DNA of 64,000 bases, from the NCBI RefSeq assembly GCF_036409155.1, contig NZ_JAZGLW010000001.1, positions 3,038,001-3,102,000 of the forward strand, given 5' to 3'. Within the stretch, counting starts at the first letter, position 1; each line of letters begins with the position of its first letter. The notes under the pieces were generated by a model. It searched no databases. It had not been told where the DNA came from and saw nothing but the letters and a program-made list of their open reading frames with translations. Below, one piece after another: positions 58,254 to 64,000 of the stretch. A program made the position numbers and the translations under genes. This DNA is from Mycobacterium sp. 050128. GTDB lineage: Bacteria > Actinomycetota > Actinomycetes > Mycobacteriales > Mycobacteriaceae.

Positions 58254-59459
58254 ATGATCCAGAACCAGCCCACGGCAACATGTCCCGTGAAGAGTATCGA
58301 TATGAACACCCCGGACTCGCCTGCGCTGACCCATTTCCGCCTGCTCGACGAGTGCCAGGACGAGGCCGGGCCGGTCTTCCGTAACACGGAGGCTGGCATG
58401 GACTATTGGGTGTTCACCGAGAACTCCGTGATCCTGGACGGACTCCAGCACCCGGAGCTCTGGTCCAGCAGCGTCATCGTGCCGACCGAGCCGGAGCCGC
58501 CGTACCAGTGGATCCCGATCATGATCGACCCGCCCGACCACGCGAAATGGCGGCATGTGCTGGCCGAGTACTTCTCACCTGGCCGGGTCAAGGGCTTGCG
58601 CGATGCGCAGCAGAAGCTGGCCGCGGAACTCGTCGACGGGGTCGCCGGCGAGGGCGGGTGCGACTTCGTGGCGCGGATCTCGCGGGTTTTTCCGTCGACG
58701 GTCTTCCTGACCATCATGGGCATGCCCGTCGACGATCTCGACAAGTTCCTGGCCTGGGAGGACATGATCCTGCATCAGAGCGGGGTGGGCGACGAAGTCA
58801 ACGCGGCGCGACTCGAAGGCATGACGCATGTGATGGGCTACTTCTCGAGCCTGATTCAACAGCGACGCGAGAACCGCGACCCGGATGCCGACGACATTGT
58901 CAGCAAGGCCATCGACTGGACCATCGACGGCGAACCGATTAACGACCTGGAGCTGCTCAACTGCTTGTTGCTGCTGTTCATGGCCGGGCTCGACACGGTC
59001 TCCAACCAGCTGTCGTACGCGATGCTGCATCTGGCCACCCACCCGGCCGACCGCGCCCGGATCGTCGCCGAACCCAAGCTCATTCCGCGTGCGGTGGAGG
59101 AACTGCTTCGGGTTTATCCGATCGTGCAGACCGCACGAAAGGCGACCCAAGACATGGACTTCCACGGCTGTCCGGTCAAGGCGGGCGACATGGCGTCGTT
59201 CTCTCTGGCATTCGCAGGCCGGGATGAATCGGCCTATAACAACGCCCGCACGGTCGACTTCGACCGCGGCGTCACACGTCACCTGTCCTTCGGCGGTGGC
59301 CCGCACCGGTGCCTGGGTTCGCACCTGGCCCGACAGGAGCTGGCGGTGGTGCTAGAGGAGTGGCACAAGCGCATTCCGGACTACGGGGTCTCCGGGCAGC
59401 CGATCGAGCACGGCGGTCAGGTGTTCGGCGTTGATTCATTGAACCTGACCTGGCGCTGA
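58254..59459 (+). CDS. Cytochrome P450
   Basis: This 401-residue P450 starts at ATG 58254 behind GGAAGGA. The I-helix oxygen-activation motif is LLFMAGLDTVSNQ, the ExxR is in VEELLRVYP, and the haem-binding loop is SFGGGPHRCLGSHLAR with Cys353. Length and motifs are those of soluble actinobacterial class I P450s. It would hydroxylate a hydrophobic substrate with electrons from a ferredoxin, possibly the CxxHxxC type at 15237. I cannot assign a CYP family. Regulon motif copy 4 lies upstream. Confidence 0.95.
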   Translation: MIQNQPTATCPVKSIDMNTPDSPALTHFRLLDECQDEAGPVFRNTEAGMDYWVFTENSVILDGLQHPELWSSSVIVPTEPEPPYQWIPIMIDPPDHAKWRHVLAEYFSPGRVKGLRDAQQKLAAELVDGVAGEGGCDFVARISRVFPSTVFLTIMGMPVDDLDKFLAWEDMILHQSGVGDEVNAARLEGMTHVMGYFSSLIQQRRENRDPDADDIVSKAIDWTIDGEPINDLELLNCLLLLFMAGLDTVSNQLSYAMLHLATHPADRARIVAEPKLIPRAVEELLRVYPIVQTARKATQDMDFHGCPVKAGDMASFSLAFAGRDESAYNNARTVDFDRGVTRHLSFGGGPHRCLGSHLARQELAVVLEEWHKRIPDYGVSGQPIEHGGQVFGVDSLNLTWR

Positions 59460-59485
59460 TGTGAGTGTGCCTCGCAGCAGTACGG

Positions 59486-59501
59486 AATGTGGCGTGACGT
59501 C
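59486..59501 (+). promoter_or_regulatory. Third, one-base-longer copy of the GTGGCGTGCGTC motif
   Basis: AATGTGGCGTGACGTC matches AATGTGGCGTGCGTC at 12571-12585 apart from one inserted A. It is 37 bases before the start of the following hydrolase gene and in the same orientation as the other copies relative to the downstream gene. Confidence 0.45.
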
Positions 59502-59538
59502 GGATAGCTGACTGGGTGCGTGTGGCGCGGGTTGGAAC

Positions 59539-60528
59539 ATGCGAAATTCTTTGACGTTCGACGTAACCCGGACCGTTGGATCCGATCAACAGCTGACACA
59601 GGCCGCATGGCTGTTTCTGCCCGAGCTGCCCGCCGACGCGCGCGGCGTGCTGCTTTGCCTGGCCGGGGGTACCTACGACAAGCACTACTGGCACATCGAC
59701 ATTGACGGCTATCCCGGGTACAGCTTCGCCGAGCACCTGGCCCAACGTGGATTCGTCGTCATCGCAGTCGACCACCTCGCAATCGGCGAGAGCGCGGACC
59801 CCAAGGAGTTGGGCCCCGTAGGGTTGGAATTGCTCGCAAAGGGCGATGCCGAAGTCGCACGCCAGGTTCGAGAACGCCTGCGTCGCGGCGAGTTACACAA
59901 GGACCTGCCCCCGATTAGTGCGCCGCTGGTTGGCGTCGGCCACTCGATGGGCGCGTGCTTGACGACGATGGTGCAGGCGACTACGCGCCCCTACGACGCT
60001 GTCGTGCTGCTGGGCTACGGGGTGCAGATCACCAATGTGTACCAGGACACCCCCGACGCGGCCGAACTCGAGCAGCGAATCGAGCAGACCATAGAGGCGT
60101 CCAGCCAGCTGGCAGGGGTTAAGCCGACCGATGCCCACTTCTACGCGCCTCGCGCCTACCTCGCCGACCTGTTCTACGCAGGCGAAGTTCCACAGGACGT
60201 GATCGACGCGGACACTGCCGTGCAGAGCCGGACTCCCCTGCGGGCGGCCGCCGAAGTCACCACCCCGGGAATAGTCGAGCGCTACGCGGGTCAAGTGGAT
60301 GTGCCCGTCTTCCTCGGGTTCGGTGCGGCGCTGGATGTTTCGCCGAACCCCCATTCAGAACCCGCCAACTACATTGGTTCCTCGGACGTGACGCTTTACC
60401 TCGTTCCGAATTCGGGGCATTGCCATAACTTCGCGAGTCACCGCACCCAGCTATGGGACCGCATCGCAAGGTGGTTGCCGACGGTCGTGCCCGTCCCACT
60501 CGCCGTCGACTCGGCCGTCGACGCTTAG
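59539..60528 (+). CDS. Alpha/beta hydrolase-fold protein
   Basis: This 329-residue serine hydrolase has LLCLAGGTYDKHYWHIDI as oxyanion region, the nucleophile in VGVGHSMGACLTTMV, and a C-terminal histidine in LVPNSGHCHNFASHR. The unusually long cap region (about residues 165-225) suggests a bulky substrate. Start ATG 59539. The sequence does not tell esterase from lactonase. It is followed nine bases later by an NAD-dependent dehydrogenase. Its own promoter carries the third GTGGCGTG motif. Confidence 0.85.
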   Translation: MRNSLTFDVTRTVGSDQQLTQAAWLFLPELPADARGVLLCLAGGTYDKHYWHIDIDGYPGYSFAEHLAQRGFVVIAVDHLAIGESADPKELGPVGLELLAKGDAEVARQVRERLRRGELHKDLPPISAPLVGVGHSMGACLTTMVQATTRPYDAVVLLGYGVQITNVYQDTPDAAELEQRIEQTIEASSQLAGVKPTDAHFYAPRAYLADLFYAGEVPQDVIDADTAVQSRTPLRAAAEVTTPGIVERYAGQVDVPVFLGFGAALDVSPNPHSEPANYIGSSDVTLYLVPNSGHCHNFASHRTQLWDRIARWLPTVVPVPLAVDSAVDA

Positions 60529-60537
60529 GAGAGCGCA

Positions 60538-61407
60538 GTGCCCAACACGGTCGGATTCCTCGGCGCCGGACAACTCGGCGAACCGATGGTCGAGCGGCTG
60601 CTCGGCGCCGCCCACGAGGTCGTGGTGTATGCCCGCCGCGAGGAGGTTCGCCGCCGACTAGAGGCGAACGGCGCGGCGGTAGCAGGTTCGGTCGCTGACT
60701 TGGCGCGCAGCAGCGACGTCCTCATCTCGTGCCTGTTCTCCGATGCACAGCTACGCGAAACCGGGCTCGGCGCGGGTGGTTTCATTGCCAACGCGAAGCC
60801 GGGTGCCGTTTTCGTCTCGCACACCACGGGCACACTGTCCACCCTTGAGGCCCTGCGGGATAGTTCTGCTTCGGCACCGGTCATCCTCGATGCGCCGGTC
60901 AGTGGCACCGTCGAGAACGTCGATGCGGGCACGCTGACCGTGCTGATCGGTGGCGCGAGTGATGCCGTCGCCACGGTAACGCCGATCCTGGCCGCCTATG
61001 CCGACCCGGTGGTGGCGACCGGTGCACTGGGTAGCGCGTTGGCACTCAAGTTGATCAACAACCTGGTGTTCGCCGCGAACGCTCAAGTTCTCAGTGCGGC
61101 AACGCAACTGGGTACTCAGTTAGGCATCGAGCCGAGCGTCTTGCTGTCCACGCTGCAGGTGTGCAGCGCAAGGAGCCATGCGGCCGAGCAGGCCCAACGC
61201 ATCGGCGGGATGGACCGGTTTGCCGAATTAGCGGGTCCGTTTCTACGTAAGGACATTGCGGCCTGCGGCGAAGCAGCGGCCGAGGCGGGTGTGGAGCTGG
61301 GTCTGTTGGGTGTCGTCGTCCAGGAGGGGCCATTGCGCCTGGACGCAGGTTCGGCGACCGCCGAGCATAGGCAAGACGGCGCTGCCTTCAGGCAGCGGTC
61401 AATGTGA
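60538..61407 (+). CDS. NAD(P)-binding beta-hydroxyacid dehydrogenase (3-hydroxyisobutyrate dehydrogenase family)
   Basis: This 289-residue protein starts at GTG 60538. It has the Rossmann motif VGFLGAGQLGEPMVERL, the substrate-binding DAPVSGTVENVDAGTL and the catalytic lysine in ALKLINNLVFAAN. The family oxidises 3-hydroxyacids such as 3-hydroxyisobutyrate or reduces related semialdehydes and imines. The substrate is unknown. Its last nine bases overlap the convergent SnoaL-like gene. Confidence 0.9.
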   Translation: MPNTVGFLGAGQLGEPMVERLLGAAHEVVVYARREEVRRRLEANGAAVAGSVADLARSSDVLISCLFSDAQLRETGLGAGGFIANAKPGAVFVSHTTGTLSTLEALRDSSASAPVILDAPVSGTVENVDAGTLTVLIGGASDAVATVTPILAAYADPVVATGALGSALALKLINNLVFAANAQVLSAATQLGTQLGIEPSVLLSTLQVCSARSHAAEQAQRIGGMDRFAELAGPFLRKDIAACGEAAAEAGVELGLLGVVVQEGPLRLDAGSATAEHRQDGAAFRQRSM

Positions 61408-61980
61408 CCGCACCCCGAAGTCGATGTCCGCAACGCCGGCGAACGGTGTGAAGCCGGGCTTGTCCAGCCACGACGGGGCCGCGTCGTGTCCGGGTTCCGG
61501 GCGTGCCCAGTCCACCCAGGGCCCCCAGTCCTCGCGACGGAGCTTCTGCTGCAATGTTTGCGGGTGTGCGGCTTCGGCGGCCGCGTAGCGCTTCGCGAAC
61601 TGCTTCATCTCGGGCAGCAGCCAGACGTCCTCCTCGGAGCACCATTGGCCGCCGCCGGCGTACTCGACGAATTGGTACGAGGGAAAGTCGATGGGCTGGC
61701 CGCCCGGCTGCGGATTATCGGCGCGATTGAGCACCTTGTATGCCACCCGCGTGTCGTCGACGACGTACCAGACCAGCGGGCTGTAGACCTGCGGTGCGGC
61801 GCCCATCGTCCCCTCGAGGAACTTGGTGATTTCGGCCGGGCCGGTGAACGTTCCGTAGAAGTGGTCGAAGTACGTCGCGTCGTCGGTGAATAGGTGTGCC
61901 CACGCGTTCCAGTCCTCAAGTACCGGCCCGGTCATGAAATACCGCCGGAACTCCCGCTCGACTTCCGCGATGTCTGCCAT
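61399..61980 (-). CDS. SnoaL/NTF2-like protein
   Basis: This 193-residue protein of the SnoaL-like fold has VEREFRRYFMTGPVLEDWNAW, LFTDDATYFDHFYGTFTGPA and TKFLEGTMGAAPQVYSPLVW (all split at loops). The family includes ketosteroid isomerase-like and hydratase proteins. The start is ATG 61980, five bases after the SDR stop; the 366-codon open frame is mostly antisense to no real feature and is rejected. It may catalyse a lyase or isomerase step together with the adjacent SDR. Confidence 0.85.
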   Translation of the reverse strand: MADIAEVEREFRRYFMTGPVLEDWNAWAHLFTDDATYFDHFYGTFTGPAEITKFLEGTMGAAPQVYSPLVWYVVDDTRVAYKVLNRADNPQPGGQPIDFPSYQFVEYAGGGQWCSEEDVWLLPEMKQFAKRYAAAEAAHPQTLQQKLRREDWGPWVDWARPEPGHDAAPSWLDKPGFTPFAGVADIDFGVRSH

Positions 61981-61985
61981 CGCGC

Positions 61986-62909
61986 TCAGCCGCCGAGTCG
62001 AAGGCCGGTGTTGCGGGTGCCGAATACGTCGGTAGCCATGATCGCGCCGAGTTTCTCTGCGTCCCAGCGTGTCTGGCCGTTGGAGACAGACGCGACCGGA
62101 TGCCAGCCCTTGAGAAGTTGGAGATGTTCGCCCATCGCGCGGATGACCTGCCCGCTGACGTGACCGGCCTCCGGGCTGGCCAACCAGGCCACCACCGGCG
62201 AGCCCAGTGAGGGGTCTTTGGGGTCGAACTCGTCCTCGGCGCGCTCGTCGGGCTCGATCGGCGCCTGCGCGCCGGGCATCGATGCCGACATCCGGGTGCG
62301 TCCACCCGGGCTGATCGCATTCACCGTGGCGCCGATCGACGCCAACTCCAGGCTCAGGGTCTGGGTCAGACCGACGATCGCGGCCTTCGCGGCGCTGTAA
62401 TTGGTCTGCCCGAAGTGGCCGTGCAGTCCGGCGCCTGAGGTGGTATTGATGATGCGGCCGTAAACCTTTCCGCCGGATTCCTTGGATTCCGCGCGCCACT
62501 TGCGGGCGACCGCGCGGCTGGTGAGCCAGCTACCGCGGACGTGTACCCGCATCACCAGGTCGAAGTCGTCGGCGGTCATGTTCCAGATTGCCTTGTCGCG
62601 AACGATTCCCGCATTGTTGACGACGATGTCAAGGCGCCCCAGCTGCGAGTAGGCGCGCTCGACGGCGAGGTCGACCTGCTCCTCGTCGCCGACGTCGCTG
62701 AAGTCGGAAACAGCCGTGCCGTCGCGGCTTTCGATAATCGCCACCACCTCGTCGGCCACCTTGCCGGTGCCCTCGCCGGACAAGCTGGTGCCCAGGTCGT
62801 TGACGATCACGGTGGCGCCGTGCTTGGCCAGCTCGAGTGCGTGGCCGCGGCCGATGCCGTGCCCCGCCCCGGTCACCAGGGCGACCTTGCCGTCGAGTAG
62901 TCCGGTCAT
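61986..62909 (-). CDS. Short-chain dehydrogenase/reductase (3-hydroxyacyl-CoA dehydrogenase type)
   Basis: This 307-residue SDR has TGAGHGIGRGHALELAKHGA (split), NDLGTSLSGEGTG, NNAGIVRDKAIWNM, INTTSGAGLHGHFGQ and the catalytic YSAAK. The NDLG...RDKAIWNM pattern is that of the (R)-3-hydroxyacyl-CoA dehydrogenase domain of multifunctional peroxisomal-type enzymes. It probably oxidises a 3-hydroxyacyl-CoA. It starts at ATG 62909, overlapping the DUF35 stop by four bases. Confidence 0.92.
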   Translation of the reverse strand: MTGLLDGKVALVTGAGHGIGRGHALELAKHGATVIVNDLGTSLSGEGTGKVADEVVAIIESRDGTAVSDFSDVGDEEQVDLAVERAYSQLGRLDIVVNNAGIVRDKAIWNMTADDFDLVMRVHVRGSWLTSRAVARKWRAESKESGGKVYGRIINTTSGAGLHGHFGQTNYSAAKAAIVGLTQTLSLELASIGATVNAISPGGRTRMSASMPGAQAPIEPDERAEDEFDPKDPSLGSPVVAWLASPEAGHVSGQVIRAMGEHLQLLKGWHPVASVSNGQTRWDAEKLGAIMATDVFGTRNTGLRLGG

Positions 62910-63340
62910 GGGTTCTCCTCGCTGGGTGTGAAGACCGTCAGATAGGGGCTGTCGGGATCGTCGGCATCCACCGGGCGGAAGACGGCGGTGACCGGTATGC
63001 CGACTCGAAGGTCTTCAGGGTCCGCGCCTTCGATCGTCGTCATCAGCCGCGGGCCCTCGGCCAACTCGACGATCGCGGCCACATACGGCAGTCGCTCCTT
63101 GAACGGCGCCAGATCATTCACGTGGACAGTCGAATACGTGTAGAGCGTCCCGTTCCCGCCGGCCTGGACGGGATGCACGTCCTCGCTCCAGCAGTGTGGG
63201 CAGAACGGGCGGGGATAGTGATGGACCTGGCCGCATGCCGCGCATTCGGCGATCAGCAATCGACCTTGTCGGGCCGCCTCCCAGTAGGGAGCGCTGGCCG
63301 CGTCGATCGTTGGTATATCAGCGCGGGCCACCTTTACCAC
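62906..63340 (-). CDS. DUF35 zinc-ribbon/OB-fold protein
   Basis: This 144-residue protein starts at GTG 63340, overlapping the crotonase stop by seven bases. It has an intact zinc ribbon, AECAACGQVHHYPRPFCPHC (about residues 33-52), followed by the OB-fold GNGTLYTYSTVHVND and LPYVAAIVELAEGPRLM. It has no thiolase-fold partner in the visible part of its operon. The partner could lie beyond the window end, or it may pair with one of the orphan Ltp-like proteins. Confidence 0.9.
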   Translation of the reverse strand: MVKVARADIPTIDAASAPYWEAARQGRLLIAECAACGQVHHYPRPFCPHCWSEDVHPVQAGGNGTLYTYSTVHVNDLAPFKERLPYVAAIVELAEGPRLMTTIEGADPEDLRVGIPVTAVFRPVDADDPDSPYLTVFTPSEENP

Positions 63341-64000
63341 CCGGTGAATTCGGTCGGCCGTTTTTCCATGAACGCCTGCACACCTTCGCCTGCGTCGTGT
63401 GAATACGATTGGATCTCCTGCGCCATCGCCTCGGCGACGAACGCACCGGACCGATCGGTGTCGGGGGAGTCGTTGAGCAGCCGTTTGGTGAACGCGATCG
63501 CGGACGTCGGCGCTCCGGCGAGCCGGCTGGCGAAGTCGGCGACCGTGGCATCGAAGTCGGCGGCGCTGACCACCCGGTTCACCAACCCCAGCGTGAATGC
63601 TTCTGCTGCCGAGAGCTTTTCGCCAAAGAACGCCATCTCCTTGGCCTTCTGCATGCCGATGCGGCGCGGCAGAAGGTAGCAGCCGCCACCGTCGACCACC
63701 AGGCCGCGCTTGACGAAAGACTCTGCAAAGTAAGCGTTTTCGGTGGCGATCACCAGGTCGGAGGCGTACACGACGTGCGCCCCCAGGCCGGTCGCCGCAC
63801 CGTGCACCGCGGCGATCACCGGTTTGTTGCAGTCCAGCACGCTGGCCACCAACTTCTGGGCCCCGTTCATGATGCGCTTCGTCGGCTCCAGCACTCGCTT
63901 CTCGCCCGTCGCGCGCCGTTCGGCCAGCGATCCCACGTCGGCTCCGCTGCAGAAGTGCTTGCCGTTGGCGCGCAGCACCACCACGCGTACCTTCTCGTCG
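63334..64000 (-). CDS. Enoyl-CoA hydratase/isomerase, N-terminus beyond window end
   Basis: This crotonase runs off the right end of the window; the open frame continues through the last bases (DEKVRVVVLRANG), so the internal Met at 63984 is not its start. Visible are GKHFCSGADVGSL, GAATGLGAHVVYASD and FVKRGLVVDGGGCYLLPRRIG (broken). The Val-Val loop replaces the usual hydratase glutamate position, as in several isomerase-type crotonases. It is the first visible gene of the minus-strand operon crotonase-DUF35-SDR-SnoaL. Confidence 0.9.
   Translation of the reverse strand, partial: DEKVRVVVLRANGKHFCSGADVGSLAERRATGEKRVLEPTKRIMNGAQKLVASVLDCNKPVIAAVHGAATGLGAHVVYASDLVIATENAYFAESFVKRGLVVDGGGCYLLPRRIGMQKAKEMAFFGEKLSAAEAFTLGLVNRVVSAADFDATVADFASRLAGAPTSAIAFTKRLLNDSPDTDRSGAFVAEAMAQEIQSYSHDAGEGVQAFMEKRPTEFTGW

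Noticed and set aside
61399..62499. A 366-codon frame covering the SnoaL-like gene and part of the SDR region
   Set aside because: Its N-terminal two-thirds is an out-of-frame shadow of the SDR; only the part from ATG 61980 matches a protein family.

Overview
The window is a gene-dense, high-GC stretch of actinobacterial chromosome, most likely from a fast-growing environmental Mycobacterium (Mycolicibacterium). The protein content points that way: a TIGR00027-type SAM methyltransferase, an LLM-type (F420-dependent class) oxidoreductase, two short-chain dehydrogenases of the mycofactocin-coupled type, a P450 with a mycobacterial-style CxxHxxC ferredoxin, and many fadE/fadD/echA-like genes. 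I saw no rRNA, tRNA, CRISPR array or insertion sequence. No gene-free gap exceeds 300 bases; the longest are about 160-220 bases and most of these hold operator-like inverted repeats.

Almost every gene belongs to CoA-thioester catabolism. There are six acyl-CoA ligases (one partial), eight acyl-CoA dehydrogenase genes (one a tandem fusion), four crotonases (one partial), two MaoC/hot-dog hydratases, two thioesterases, five thiolase-superfamily proteins (one true thiolase, four lacking the nucleophilic Cys and resembling Ltp2-type aldolases), four DUF35 proteins, two CaiB/BaiF CoA-transferase genes (one double), three amidohydrolase-2 proteins, three SDRs plus one broken SDR, a P450 with a ferredoxin, a Rieske ring-hydroxylating oxygenase, and a lower meta-cleavage module (hydrolase, hydratase, HpaI aldolase). 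Three TetR proteins are present, one with two tandem TetR modules.

Layout. 1-6400: end of a ligase operon, methyltransferase, an amidohydrolase divergent from a TetR with a perfect operator, two split-barrel proteins, DUF2889 and DUF35. 6402-12546: thiolase, divergent MaoC/Ltp/ligase operon, double TetR and a small coiled protein. 12669-20017: amidohydrolase, ferredoxin and four dehydrogenase genes. 20110-29018: an eight-gene plus-strand operon (ligase, crotonase, mycofactocin-type SDR, double hot-dog dehydratase, dehydrogenase, crotonase, hydrolase, ligase), followed by an SDR pseudogene and a CoA-transferase. 30743-42600: a 13-gene minus-strand operon built around the Rieske oxygenase. 42798-50198: a divergent plus-strand operon with the meta-cleavage module, an alpha/beta dehydrogenase pair, an Ltp and a ligase. 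50215-64000: thioesterase, double CoA-transferase, TetR, a third amidohydrolase operon ending in a second mycofactocin-type SDR, P450, hydrolase, an NAD-dependent dehydrogenase, and a minus-strand SDR/DUF35/crotonase operon.

The most interesting signal is regulatory. A 22-bp, imperfectly palindromic motif (half-sites about AGTTNAC, 3-nt spacer usually CTA) occurs at 15474-15495, 20034-20055, 29443-29464 and 58119-58140. Each copy lies just upstream of a catabolic gene or operon (fused dehydrogenase, the eight-gene operon and its divergent dehydrogenase, the CoA-transferase, the P450). This suggests one regulon that ties dispersed transcription units into a single pathway, possibly for a cyclic terpenoid- or steroid-like substrate that enters by P450 hydroxylation and mycofactocin-linked alcohol oxidation. 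The substrate itself cannot be read from the sequence.
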